Origin: Martinezella calliandrae
Lineage (GTDB): Bacteria; Pseudomonadota; Alphaproteobacteria; Rhizobiales; Rhizobiaceae
Length of the DNA stretch: 64,000 bases
Reading direction: 5' to 3'
Assembly (NCBI RefSeq): GCF_030272695.1
Contig: NZ_JARFYN010000002.1
Coordinates: 62,001-126,000 of the forward strand
Shown here: positions 53,215 through 63,000 of the stretch, in pieces
Layout: each line of letters opens with the position of its first letter
Numbering within the stretch: the first letter of the stretch is position 1
Notes under the pieces: generated by a model
The model's database searches: none
The model's input: the letters and a program-made list of their open reading frames with translations, nothing else
Told to the model about the DNA's origin: nothing
Made by a program: the position numbers and the translations under genes

Positions 53215-53361
53215 GTGCTGCGGCTGGATAATCAGCGTATGATATGCTTCGCCGCTCTTGTCATGACCGCCCTGGGTGCACTAGATAAGCCGCATGTTAT
53301 TTCGTCGCAGAAAACCACTAACGTTGAAGGAAAAACTGCGGGATCATCTTTGGCCCCGTAA
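53215..53361 (+). CDS. Possible 48-residue upstream ORF overlapping the DUF2062 gene
   Basis: A GTG at 53215 stands four bases after a consensus AGGAGGT (53204-53210). The 48-codon frame (begins MLRLDNQRMICFAALVMTAL) has a short hydrophobic segment and stops at 53361, 68 bases into the DUF2062 gene. That gene has no visible Shine-Dalgarno, so translation could be coupled. No homology is recognised; it may be a leader or chance. Confidence 0.3.
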   Translation: MLRLDNQRMICFAALVMTALGALDKPHVISSQKTTNVEGKTAGSSLAP

Positions 53362-53881
53362 AGGTTTCATTCGCTCGTTCCAATATTTTGGAAAGCGCCT
53401 AGTGCGCCTCGCCGCGTCGCCGCATTCGGTGGCTGCGGGCTTTGCTGCGGGCATCGTCGTTTCCTGGACCCCCTTCATTGGCGTGCATTTCGTCATGGCG
53501 ATCATCATTGCCTATTTGGTTGGTGGCAATGTGGTCGCGGCCGCGCTCGGCTGCCTGGCCGCCGGCAATCCCATCACCTATCCCTTCATCTGGGGCCTCA
53601 CCTGGGAAATCGGTCATCTGATCCTGGCGCGCGACGGCGGCGGCCAAAGTGGTGGCATCGATCTGCCTGCGCTGTGGCATAGAGGTGATCTCCTGCAGAT
53701 TTGGGACCCGGTCCTGAAGCCGATGTTGATCGGTGGCATCCCGCCGGCAATCGTCACGGGCGTCATCGTTTACGGTTTGACCTATTATGGGGTGAAGAGC
53801 TTCAAATCCCGTCGCAAGGCGCGGTTGATGGAGCGTGCGCGCGAGCGCCTAGCGCTTGCTGACAACGCATCGAGCGTCTGA
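53294..53881 (+). CDS. DUF2062 membrane protein
   Basis: A 195-residue protein with three or four hydrophobic segments. It begins MLFRRRKPLTLKEKLRDHLW and has SPHSVAAGFAAGIVVSWTPF, the DUF2062 hallmark, then AALGCLAAGNPITYPFIWGL. Function unknown. The C-terminal tail is basic. It is 21 bases from acpS and probably forms the head of the acpS-lepB-rnc-era operon. Confidence 0.9.
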   Translation: MLFRRRKPLTLKEKLRDHLWPRKGFIRSFQYFGKRLVRLAASPHSVAAGFAAGIVVSWTPFIGVHFVMAIIIAYLVGGNVVAAALGCLAAGNPITYPFIWGLTWEIGHLILARDGGGQSGGIDLPALWHRGDLLQIWDPVLKPMLIGGIPPAIVTGVIVYGLTYYGVKSFKSRRKARLMERARERLALADNASSV

Positions 53882-53902
53882 CGGAACGCGAAGGGCCTTC
53901 TC

Positions 53903-54307
53903 ATGATCATCGGGATAGGCAGCGACCTCATCGACATCCGCCGCGTCGAGAAATCGATCGAACGCTTCGGTTCACGGTTCACCGAACGCTGTTTCACCGA
54001 TATCGAGCGCGCCAAATCCGAAGGGCGCAAGAACAAGGCTGCGTCATACGCCAAACGCTTCGCCGCCAAGGAGGCCTGTTCCAAGGCGCTTGGCACAGGC
54101 CTGGCGCAGGGCGTCTTCTGGCGCGATATGGGTGTCGTCAATATGCCGAGCGGCAAGCCGACGATGCAATTGACGGGCGGTGCGGCGAAAAGATTGGCGG
54201 CGATGACGCCGGAAAATCACCGCGCTGCCATTCATTTGACGATAACCGATGATTTCCCTCTCGCTCAAGCCTTCGTGATCATCGAGGCACTGCCGATTGC
54301 GGACTGA
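53903..54307 (+). CDS. acpS: Holo-[acyl-carrier-protein] synthase
   Basis: A 134-residue phosphopantetheinyl transferase that activates ACP with CoA-derived phosphopantetheine. Metal-binding Asp8 is in [11 protein letters not shown]; the second acidic residue is in [15 protein letters not shown]. Length and motifs are typical. In the conserved acpS-lepB-rnc-era order. Confidence 0.96.
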   Translation: MIIGIGSDLIDIRRVEKSIERFGSRFTERCFTDIERAKSEGRKNKAASYAKRFAAKEACSKALGTGLAQGVFWRDMGVVNMPSGKPTMQLTGGAAKRLAAMTPENHRAAIHLTITDDFPLAQAFVIIEALPIAD

Positions 54308-54422
54308 ATGACGAACATGTGTCGCTTTTAATACTCGCGCCATTGCCGCCGTGGTATGAAGAAGATAGAGAGTGCCTGAAAGTAAAGTGCGCCGGTGGGG
54401 TGCGAAAAAGGAATAAGACTGC

Positions 54423-55169
54423 GTGTCCGAGAAAGCCGAAAAACAGCAGAATGTCCTGTGGGAAAACTTCAAGGTCATAGTACAGGCTCTGGTCCTGGCC
54501 ATGATCATCCGCACAGTGCTATTTCAACCTTTTACCATTCCGTCGGGCTCGATGATGCCGACGCTTCTTGTCGGAGACTATATCTTCGTCAACAAATTCG
54601 CCTACGGCTATTCCAAATATTCGCTGCCTTTCTCGCCAGATCTGTTCAGCGGCCGCATCTTCGGTAGCGAACCGAAGCGCGGCGATGTCGTGGTCTTCCG
54701 CTTCCCGCCGAATCCGGATGTCGACTATATCAAGCGCGTCATCGGCCTACCGGGCGATCGTATTCAGGTGAAGAACGATATCCTTTACATTAACGGCCAG
54801 GCTGTTCCGCGCCAGCCGCATGGCACCTTCGCTTCGGATTACAGCCAGGAGCCCGGCGACGATATTCCCGTTTACAGCGAGCGTCTGCCGGATACCGGCA
54901 AGGTCTACGATACACTGGATCTGTCGCCTTCGTCGCGCGGTGACAACACGCAGGAATATGTCGTGCCGCCGGGCAACTACTTCATGATGGGCGACAACCG
55001 CGACAATTCAGACGACAGCCGTTTCGACGTCGGTTACGTGCCGGCTGAGAACCTGATCGGGCGCGCCAGCGTCATTTTCTTCTCGCTCGGACACGACACG
55101 TCGTTCCGCGAAATCTGGAAATGGCCGACCAACATGCGTTGGGATCGCCTCTTTAAGGTTGTCGAATGA
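54423..55169 (+). CDS. lepB: Signal peptidase I
   Basis: A 248-residue inner-membrane peptidase. One N-terminal transmembrane segment (VIVQALVLAMIIRTVLF, about 18-34) anchors it. The catalytic serine is Ser43 (PSGSMMPTLLVGD) and the general-base lysine is Lys104 (DYIKRVIGLPGD). Late box GDNRDNSDDSR is intact. The start is GTG at 54423. It overlaps rnc by 4 bases (ATGA), so the two are translationally coupled. Confidence 0.96.
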   Translation: MSEKAEKQQNVLWENFKVIVQALVLAMIIRTVLFQPFTIPSGSMMPTLLVGDYIFVNKFAYGYSKYSLPFSPDLFSGRIFGSEPKRGDVVVFRFPPNPDVDYIKRVIGLPGDRIQVKNDILYINGQAVPRQPHGTFASDYSQEPGDDIPVYSERLPDTGKVYDTLDLSPSSRGDNTQEYVVPPGNYFMMGDNRDNSDDSRFDVGYVPAENLIGRASVIFFSLGHDTSFREIWKWPTNMRWDRLFKVVE

Positions 55170-55885
55170 CGAAAGCGCAGACGCTCCAGCAGGCAGATCG
55201 TGTCAGGCTAGAAGCCGCTATAGGTCACGAATTCGCCGAGAAGGAGCGCCTCGACTGGGCTCTGACGCATGCCAGTGCTCGAACGCACAAGGCCGGCAAT
55301 TACGAGCGGCTGGAATTTCTCGGCGACCGGGTTCTCGGCCTGTGCATCGCCGAGCTGCTTTTCCAAACCTTCGGTACGGCAACCGAGGGCGAGCTCTCGG
55401 TGCGCCTCAACCAGTTGGTCAGTGCGGAGACCTGCGCCGAGGTTGCCGACGAGATGCAGTTGCATCTCTTCATCCGCACCGGCGCCGATGTGAAAAAACT
55501 GACAGGCAAGCGCATGTTGAACGTGCGTGCCGATGTCGTCGAAAGCCTGATTGCGGCACTTTATCTCGATGGCGGCCTCGAAGTGGCGCGCAAGTTCATC
55601 TTGCGCTACTGGGAGCGCCGCGCCATCCGTGCCGATGGTGCAAGGCGCGACGCCAAGACGGAATTGCAGGAATGGGCGCACGCTAAATATGGTGTCACAC
55701 CCGTTTACAGGGTTGATGACCGCAGCGGACCGGATCATGATCCCCGTTTCACGGTGACGGTGGAGGTGGCCGGAACCGCGCCAGAGACCGGTATTGAACG
55801 CTCCAAACGCGCCGCCGAGCAAGTGGCTGCGACACGGATTTTGGAGCGTGAAGGTGTATGGCAGCTCCAGTCCTCTCAAAAATGA
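55166..55885 (+). CDS. rnc: Ribonuclease III
   Basis: A 239-residue double-strand RNase. The signature ERLEFLGDRVLGL (about 50-62) carries the catalytic acidic residues; a second set is in DVVESLIAALYLDGG. A C-terminal dsRNA-binding domain follows (about 160-232; TELQEWAHAKYGVTPVYRV). It processes rRNA and sRNA duplexes. Overlaps lepB by 4 bases; era follows after 10 bases. Confidence 0.96.
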   Translation: MTKAQTLQQADRVRLEAAIGHEFAEKERLDWALTHASARTHKAGNYERLEFLGDRVLGLCIAELLFQTFGTATEGELSVRLNQLVSAETCAEVADEMQLHLFIRTGADVKKLTGKRMLNVRADVVESLIAALYLDGGLEVARKFILRYWERRAIRADGARRDAKTELQEWAHAKYGVTPVYRVDDRSGPDHDPRFTVTVEVAGTAPETGIERSKRAAEQVAATRILEREGVWQLQSSQK

Positions 55886-55895
55886 CTGCCTAGAA

Positions 55896-56852
55896 ATGAC
55901 GGAAAAGATGACCAATCAGGAAGACATGGCCGCCGGTGAAGGCGCGGCTGAAAATATCAGCCCTACGCATTCCGGCTTCGTGGCCCTTATCGGCCCGACC
56001 AATGCCGGCAAATCGACGCTCGTCAACCGGCTCGTCGGCGCGAAAGTGTCGATTGTCAGCCACAAGGTGCAGACGACGCGCGCGATTGTCCGCGGCATTG
56101 CCATTCATGACAAGGCGCAGATCGTCTTCATGGATACGCCCGGCATATTCAAGCCGCGCCGGCGCCTCGATCGCGCGATGGTGACGACCGCATGGGGAGG
56201 CGCCAAGGATGCGGATCTCATCATGCTGCTGATCGACAGCGAGCGCGGATTACGCGGCGATGCCGAAGCTATTCTCGAGGGACTGAAGGAAGTTTCGCAG
56301 CCAAAAATCCTCGTTCTGAACAAGATCGACCGTGTTCGCCGCGAAGACCTGCTGGCGCTTGCCGCTGCCGCCAACGAGAAGATCGCCTTCGAGGAGACCT
56401 TTATGATTTCGGCCGAAAACGGTTCGGGTTGCGACGATGTGATGGACTATCTGGCAAAAACCCTGCCGGAAGGCCCGTGGTATTATCCCGAGGACCAGAT
56501 TTCCGATCTGCCGATGCGCCAGCTCGCCGCGGAAATCACCCGCGAAAAACTGTTCCTGCGTCTGCATCAGGAACTGCCGTATTCCTCCCACGTCGAGACG
56601 GAGAAATGGGAGGAGCGCAAGGACGGCTCAGTGCGTATCGAGCAGGTGATCTATGTCGAGCGCGAGAGCCAGAAGAAGATCGCCCTCGGCAAATCAGGCG
56701 AAACGATCAAGGCGATCTCGACCGCCTCACGCAAGGAACTGTCTGAAATTCTCGAGCAGCCAGTGCACCTCTTCCTCTTCGTCAAAGTGCGGGAGAACTG
56801 GGGTGACGATCCGGAACGCTTCCGTGAGATGGGACTCGAGTTTCCGCGCTGA
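55896..56852 (+). CDS. era: GTPase Era
   Basis: A 318-residue ribosome-assembly GTPase. G motifs are GPTNAGKST (G1), DTPG (G3) and NKID (G4); the C-terminal KH domain contains GKSGETIKAIS for 16S rRNA binding. The start is taken as ATG 55896 (MTEKMTNQ), with ATG 55908 possible since GGAA precedes it. Follows rnc in the conserved order. Confidence 0.95.
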   Translation: MTEKMTNQEDMAAGEGAAENISPTHSGFVALIGPTNAGKSTLVNRLVGAKVSIVSHKVQTTRAIVRGIAIHDKAQIVFMDTPGIFKPRRRLDRAMVTTAWGGAKDADLIMLLIDSERGLRGDAEAILEGLKEVSQPKILVLNKIDRVRREDLLALAAAANEKIAFEETFMISAENGSGCDDVMDYLAKTLPEGPWYYPEDQISDLPMRQLAAEITREKLFLRLHQELPYSSHVETEKWEERKDGSVRIEQVIYVERESQKKIALGKSGETIKAISTASRKELSEILEQPVHLFLFVKVRENWGDDPERFREMGLEFPR

Positions 56853-56934
56853 CGGAACAATGTCCCGTTGACCGTCTTACCCTGCGACAGCTGTCGGGCG
56901 GATTGCGCCCGTCGGCGTACCCAAGGGGGCGTCA

Positions 56935-57687
56935 ATGCCGAAGACGACGACGTTGCATGGGCAAAGGACACCGTGTCAGCAATGTCCGCTGCGGGGCCTG
57001 TCGCATTTCCGCGAATTCAATCGCGAGGAGTTGAGTTTCGTCACGGATTTCAAGAAGGGCGAGTTAATCGTCGACGCTGGTGCGACGATTTTCCTCGAGG
57101 GTGCCCACAGCGCTCATCTTTTCACGATTCTTTCCGGCTGGGGCTTTCGCTATAAGACCCTCGAAGATGGGCGCAGGCAGATTCTCAACTATGTCATGCC
57201 CGGTGACCTCATCGGTCTGCAGGGCTCGATCATGGGCGAAATGCGGCATTCGACCGAGGCCCTGTCACCGGTCTCGCTCTGCGTCTTCGAGCGTGCGGAA
57301 CTGATGACGCTTTACAACACCCATCCGTCGCTGGCTTTCGATCTAACCTGGATGGCCGCGCGGGAAGAACGCATTCTGGACGAACATCTCCTGAGCGTCG
57401 GTCGGCGGTCCGCGCTGGAACGTGCCGCTTATCTGCTCGCCTATCTGCATCAGCGGGCAAGCGCCCTGCACCTCTTCAACGGTAGCAATGTCATCCCGAT
57501 CACCCAGCAGCACATTGCCGATACGCTCGGCCTCTCCATCGTTCACACCAACAAGACGTTAAAAAAGCTCTCGGAACGCAAACTGATCCGCTGGCAGGAG
57601 CGCGGTTGCGATGTGCTAAACGGCGAAGGACTGGCCGAACTCGCCGCGTGGGAAGGGCTTGATTCGGGCCGCCGGCCATTCATCTAA
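56935..57687 (+). CDS. Crp/Fnr-family transcriptional regulator
   Basis: A 250-residue regulator: cNMP-binding-like sensor (about 25-145; FKKGELIVDAGATIFLEGAH, DLIGLQGSIMGEM), a long dimer helix, and a C-terminal Crp-type HTH (about 165-240; ITQQHIADTLGLSIVHTNKT). It has an N-terminal Cys14-x2-Cys17 pair (PCQQCPLRG) and Cys116, an incomplete version of the four-Cys Fe-S set in Fnr. The signal sensed is therefore unclear. It sits between era and recO, 82 bases after era, and may have its own promoter. Confidence 0.9.
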   Translation: MPKTTTLHGQRTPCQQCPLRGLSHFREFNREELSFVTDFKKGELIVDAGATIFLEGAHSAHLFTILSGWGFRYKTLEDGRRQILNYVMPGDLIGLQGSIMGEMRHSTEALSPVSLCVFERAELMTLYNTHPSLAFDLTWMAAREERILDEHLLSVGRRSALERAAYLLAYLHQRASALHLFNGSNVIPITQQHIADTLGLSIVHTNKTLKKLSERKLIRWQERGCDVLNGEGLAELAAWEGLDSGRRPFI

Positions 57688-57961
57688 TGTTCGATATTGA
57701 CACAGACTGCCCATGTCTTTTTTAAATGCTAGCGATTGCTGTATCAGCATAGACTACATTCGCCGTCACTTTTCGACCAGTTTCACCTTTTACTAACCGC
57801 AGCGGCAAAAGCGATTGGAGCATGATGACGAGCCCATAGTGCCGCGAGGTTAAAAGTGCGATGCGGGTTTAGGCGAGGTCATGTCACATGAGATCTAGCC
57901 AACACGGATGGGGGAATACCATCCATTCAACACGGGCCGATGATTGGCGCCGGAGGGATAG
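57688..57961. other. Promoter-containing intergenic region
   Basis: About 270 bases between the Crp/Fnr gene and the upstream ORF of the response regulator. A TTGACA occurs near 57697-57702. No other gene is evident. Confidence 0.35.
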
Positions 57962-58021
57962 ATGTGGGAATGTTTACGGGGCACCGCGCCGATTGGCGTA
58001 CGGACGCGGGGATGGCGCTGA
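57962..58021 (+). CDS. Possible 19-residue leader ORF coupled to the response regulator
   Basis: An ATG at 57962 is four bases after GGAGGG (57952-57957). The frame encodes MWECLRGTAPIGVRTRGWR and stops with TGA at 58019-58021; the response regulator's ATG begins two bases later at 58023. The arrangement looks like a translationally coupled leader peptide. Expression is not shown. Confidence 0.35.
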   Translation: MWECLRGTAPIGVRTRGWR

Positions 58022-58022
58022 T

Positions 58023-58400
58023 ATGACGGTTCAGCGCGTTCTCATTTTGGAAGACAATCTAATCATTGCGATGGAGGCGGAGGAAATTCTTCGTCTTGTC
58101 GGGGTCGTGCAGGTAGAAATAGCCTCGAACCTGGAGCAGGCGGTCAACGCCATTCATACAGAGCGTTATGATTTTGCGATGCTGGATGTCAATCTGGGTG
58201 ATTCGATGAGTTTCGGCTTTGCCCGGTTGCTGGCCGAGCGCGGCATCGCTTTTGGCTTCGTCAGCGGCTATCCTGATACGCTCGATTTCCCACACGACAT
58301 GCGGCATGTGCCGTTGCTCAACAAGCCCTTCGATGAAGCTGCCATGCGGGCATTCGTCGACAAGCTAGCGTCTGTAAGCAGCCTATCAAGCGACCAGTAG
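58023..58400 (+). CDS. Single-domain response regulator (receiver only)
   Basis: A 125-residue REC domain with no output domain. The acidic pair is in LILEDNL, the phosphoacceptor Asp in FAMLDVNLGDS, the conserved Ser/Thr in FVSGYPD, and Lys in LLNKPFDEA. It probably serves as a phosphotransfer or protein-interaction module. No histidine kinase is adjacent. The start at 58023 matches the family beginning (TVQRVLILEDN); longer upstream frame codons look like the untranslated leader. Confidence 0.88.
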   Translation: MTVQRVLILEDNLIIAMEAEEILRLVGVVQVEIASNLEQAVNAIHTERYDFAMLDVNLGDSMSFGFARLLAERGIAFGFVSGYPDTLDFPHDMRHVPLLNKPFDEAAMRAFVDKLASVSSLSSDQ

Positions 58401-58479
58401 AGCCGATCGTCTCCCATGTGACAGCGTCTGCGGTTTGGCCTAAACTCGAATCACGAATTTCTGCGGGATAAACCGGCCG

Positions 58480-59265
58480 ATGCAGTGGCAGGATCAGGCG
58501 ATCATACTGGGCGTCAAGCGCCTCGGCGAAACAAGCGTCATCGCCGAGGTAATGACGCGTGATCGTGGCCGGCATATGGGATTGGTGCGCTCCGGCCGAT
58601 CGCGCGCCATGCAGCCTGTGCTGCAGGCGGGTAATCTGGTCGAAGTCACCTGGCGGGCGCGGCTGCACGAGCATCTCGGCGAGTTCCGCATCGAGCCGGT
58701 GAGGTTGCGGGCGGCGCGGCTGATGGAAACGGCGACCGCCGTCTATGGCGTGCAGGCCATGGGCGCGCTGCTGCGCCTGCTGCCTGAGCGCGATCCTCAT
58801 CCGCATCTTTACGATGCACTCGATGTCATTCTGGAAAACCTGCAGAACCCCATGGACGCCGGCGAGCTCTTCGTCCGCTTCGAGTTGGCGGTGCTCAACG
58901 ATCTTGGCTTCGGCCTTGATCTGACTGCATGTGCCGCAACAGGCGTGCGCGACGACCTCGCCTTCGTATCACCGAAGAGCGGACGTGCCGTCTGCCGTGC
59001 CGCCGGTTTGCCTTGGGCCGACAAGATGCTGGCGCTGCCACCCTTCCTTGCTGCCGGCGCCGTCGAAGCGGCGGATTGTGAAAGCCTTGCCGCCGCTTTC
59101 CACCTGACCGGCTTCTTCCTGCATCGCCATGTCTACGAGCCCCGCGGCATTGAAATCGCCGCGGCGCGTGACGGGTTCATTCAGGCTGCCCTGAAGGCGT
59201 TGAGCACAGCTTCGGTTACCGCGGAGAGGCAGCAAGAGCGACTGGGCGCTGCCTTCAAACACTAG
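58480..59265 (+). CDS. recO: DNA repair protein RecO
   Basis: A 261-residue RecO. N-terminal OB-fold (about 1-80; [20 protein letters not shown]), then an all-helical domain with [20 protein letters not shown] and [20 protein letters not shown]. It works with RecF and RecR to load RecA at gaps. The order after era is conserved in Rhizobiales, here with two extra genes between. Confidence 0.95.
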   Translation: MQWQDQAIILGVKRLGETSVIAEVMTRDRGRHMGLVRSGRSRAMQPVLQAGNLVEVTWRARLHEHLGEFRIEPVRLRAARLMETATAVYGVQAMGALLRLLPERDPHPHLYDALDVILENLQNPMDAGELFVRFELAVLNDLGFGLDLTACAATGVRDDLAFVSPKSGRAVCRAAGLPWADKMLALPPFLAAGAVEAADCESLAAAFHLTGFFLHRHVYEPRGIEIAAARDGFIQAALKALSTASVTAERQQERLGAAFKH

Positions 59266-59289
59266 ATCGGAACCAAAGAACCATTCGGT

Positions 59290-59970
59290 TCAAACAGCCA
59301 TATTCGATGCCGCTGACATCACTTCTCTAGGTGCGGGAATGCCGAACATATGGCGGCCAGACTCCTCCACTTCCGTAAAGCACCACCGGACGACACCATC
59401 CCGATCGAGCAGAAACTCGCCGATGAGCTGTCCTTCGCCGGTGGCGATCATCTGCTTGTCATCCTCGGTGAATTCATAGCCATCCACTTTGTCAAGGAAC
59501 TCCATCGCTGCCATCGGGTTCATCGGCTGGGGAAGCTCGTCCGGCATCTCGACGCGCATTGACTTCACCGTCTTCACGCCAACCTTGCGTGGCCAGTCAT
59601 TCTCGTCTTCGGTGAACTGCACATTCGGCAGGCCGAAGGCTTTGTGCGATACCCTTTCCGGATCGGACGCGGCCAGCAGATTGGGAAGTGGATGGTAGCG
59701 GAAATAAAGGCGGGCTCGGTCGATCGGCGTGTTGACGACGGTCAGGCTGTCGATGCCTTTTTCCTGCAATGCACCGGTGAGTTCGGACATGGCGGCGATC
59801 TGCCGGCGGCAGAAGGGGCAATGCAGCCCGCGGAACAACCCGACAAGCACAGGCTTCTGACCGCGAAAATCGTCAATGGCGATCTTGCCTTGGCGGGTGA
59901 TCGCATCCAGCACGACGTTCGGCGCCCGATCTCCAGGCTGCAATGGTCTTTCGGTGTGGTGCTCCGGCAT
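59290..59970 (-). CDS. Peroxiredoxin-like AhpC/TSA-family protein
   Basis: A 226-residue thioredoxin-fold protein. The redox site is GLHCPFCRRQ (Cys51, Cys54), a CxxC form of the AhpC/TSA redoxin group. It has PGDRAPNVVLDAITRQGKIA at the N-terminus and a longer C-terminal region (from about 150) with FLLDRDGVVRWCFTEVEESG. It probably reduces peroxides or disulfides; the partner reductase is unknown. Convergent with recO. Confidence 0.88.
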   Translation of the reverse strand: MPEHHTERPLQPGDRAPNVVLDAITRQGKIAIDDFRGQKPVLVGLFRGLHCPFCRRQIAAMSELTGALQEKGIDSLTVVNTPIDRARLYFRYHPLPNLLAASDPERVSHKAFGLPNVQFTEDENDWPRKVGVKTVKSMRVEMPDELPQPMNPMAAMEFLDKVDGYEFTEDDKQMIATGEGQLIGEFLLDRDGVVRWCFTEVEESGRHMFGIPAPREVMSAASNMAV

Positions 59971-60043
59971 CTTTCGTTCCTCCCTTTAAGCGCCTGAATC
60001 GATTCCCCTAATGGATTTGCAGCGAGCCTCGCGACGAGGGCAG

Positions 60044-63000
60044 TCAATCAAGAAACGGCAATACGACGAGCGTGCCTGGGTCGAGGTTGTGGCGGGCGCA
60101 TACATCCTGCGCAAGCGTGAAATACCGTTCCGCCTCATCCATGTCATCACGCTCGAGGCTCAATGTCGCCAAACCATCATAGCACGGAAAGAGCAGTTGC
60201 GGCTCGTCAATTTCCTTCGCAACCTCAAGGGCTTCCTCGTAATACTTACGAGCTAGCGTCGGCTGTCCGTGACATTGATGGATCTGCCCGAGGACAATCA
60301 ATGGAACGGAGAGATGGTCGCGCTGATCGAGCGCGCGGTCGATTTCCACCGCTTTCTCCGCTGCCGGCACACCCTCCGTGGCACAGCGATGGGTGAAGGT
60401 GCAACAGGAAACGGCGAGATTGGCGAGAAGACGAGCCTGGAAGCCGAGATCGCCGATGCGGGTCGCGACCTCTAGCCCGCGCTGGCAGACCTTGATAGCG
60501 CTGGCGGGATCGACAACCGTGTAGAGGACGCCGAGATTGGAATAGGCGCGACAGGCGGCACTTTGCAGGTCGGCCTTTTCGGCTACGGACAGGCTGCGTT
60601 CCACCTCGTGCACGGCATCACGACGACGTCCGAGCCGCGCAAGTGCTGCCCCCTTGGTATTCAGCGCTTCGGCCATCGCCCGCGCTGCCTCCCGTCCAGT
60701 CTCGGTCGTCCCGTCGATCGGCAGCGTTTGCAGGCATTGCAAGGCCTGCGTCGCCCATTCGGCAGCGGCAGTCTGGTCGCCCATGCGGAAGGCCAGATAG
60801 CCGCGCTCCTGCAGAAGATGCGCATGTTCGACCGGCGCGTCGATTGTCGCGATCATGGCTTCAGCCTCGGCGCAGTGGGCCTCCGCTTGGTCGCGGCGCC
60901 CGGCATCGAGATACAGGCGGCCGATCTTTCGCAATATCCTCGCGGCGGCGATTCGATCGTCTCGGGTGCGGTGGATCGCAAGCGCTCGCTGATAATGGTT
61001 GATGGCGGCGTCGCGGAGGCCGGCCGGGCCGCAGAGATCGGCAAGACGCTCCAGAAGCGCCAGTTGCTCCGGCGTTACCTCCGGCTCGTCTGCGAAGGCG
61101 GCAAGCGCCTGACGATAGAGGCGCATGGCATCGTCGTTGGCGTAGGTCTTGCGCGCCAGATCGCCGGCCACCATCAGGTAGGTAGCCCCCTTGGCCTTCT
61201 CGGCAGTCAAGCTGAAATGATGGCCGAGCTGCGCCAGATGCTCGGGCCGATCGGGTGCGGAACCGTACTGGCGTTCCAGAGCCTGACCGATCCGGCGATG
61301 AAGCTCCATGCGCCGTTGCAGCAGCAGATTATGATAGATGACGTCGTGCAGCAGGGATTGGCTGAAGCGATAGGCGGGGGATACGCCGGCATCGGGCCCG
61401 CGCAGTTCCTCGATGATGTTGGCATCGCAGAGATAGTCCAAAGCAGGGTCGATGGCAGCCGGATCGGTGGCGACGATGCGAAGCAGAGCGATCTCGAACT
61501 TCGGGCCGACTACCGCCGCCTCCTGCGCCAACCGTCTTATCTCGTGCGGCAGACGATCGACGCGGGCGAGTAATAGGGCTTGCAGATTGACCGGAATATC
61601 GACATCCGTGTCTTCCGCCGCAACATGCCAGCGTTGACCGTCATTGCGTAGCGTCCCTATCTCGATCAGCCTCCGAAGGATTTCTTCGATAAAGAGCGGA
61701 TTGCCGCCGGCGCGGTCGAGGATGCGCTTACGCATCGTGACCGGCACGTTGCCATGACCTTCACCGAAAAAGGCAGCGAGAAGTTTTTGCCCATCGGCTG
61801 CAATCAACGGGCCGAGACGTTGCACGGTGACGCTGACACGATTTGAGTCCAATGGGTCGATTTGCGAAGTCGGCCGGTAGATCGCAAGCAGCATCAACCG
61901 GCTACGCTCCAGCCGGTCCATCATGAAGCGAAGCACTTCCAGCGAGGCAGCATCCGCCCAATGCAGGTCCTCGATGACAAGCAGCAGCGGACCCTGCGCC
62001 AGCCGACGCTCGAAAACGGTGCGGACCGCATAGAAGATCTGCCGCCTCAGTTGCTCAGGCTCGATATGCCGCAGTGTTCCGCTAGGGTCACCGAGGCCGA
62101 GCACATGCAGGAAAAGCGGCAAAAGCCCGTCGATGTCCTGCTGCGTGAGATCGAGCGCACGGAACCCCGCCGCCAGCAACTGACGCGTCCTATCGAGATT
62201 ATCCCGCTCGCCGATGCCGTACGCGCTGCGCACGACTGCGCCAAGCGTGCCATAGGATTGCTCGCCAAGCGGAGAGCAGGTTGCTTTGCGGATCGCAAGG
62301 CCCTGGAAGCGAACGGCATTGCCGGCTATTCCGATGAATTCGTTGACCAGCCGAGACTTGCCAATACCCGCTTCGCCAATCAGGCGAACAAGCTGTGCCG
62401 CACCGCCGCAGGCGAGATCGAGGCATGTCAGCAGCCGTGACAACTCCGTATCTCGTCCGATCATCGGCGCCTGAAGGCCGAAACTTTCGAGCCCGCGCGC
62501 CGTATAGGGCGCTTCCAATGGTCCCGTCAGCCGATGAACGAGAACATTGCCGCTTTTGCCGCGCAGCGCCTGCGCGCCGAGACTCTCGAAGGCAAAGGCA
62601 TGGCGGGTGAGGCGATAGGTCAGCGGCCCGACAAGGATATCGTTTTCGCCGGCCATGGATTGCAGGCGTTGGGCGGTATTCACCGTGTCGCCGGTCACAG
62701 AATAGGATTTGGTACTAACCGCGCCGAAGCTACCGGTGACGACAGGGCCACTATTGATGCCGATATGCAGGCGCAGCGGTAAACCCGCGCGCGATTGCCA
62801 GCGCTCGCCGACCTGCATCGCCCGTTCGATCATATCGAGGGCGGCATTGAGTGCCCTTACCGGATCATCCTCATGGGCAACCGGCGCGCCGAACAGCGCC
62901 AACAGTGCGTCGCCAACGAACTTGTCGACGAAGCCGCCATAGGCCTCGACCGCCTGGGTCATCTCTTCGAACAATTCGTTCTGCAGCACCCGCATGACTT

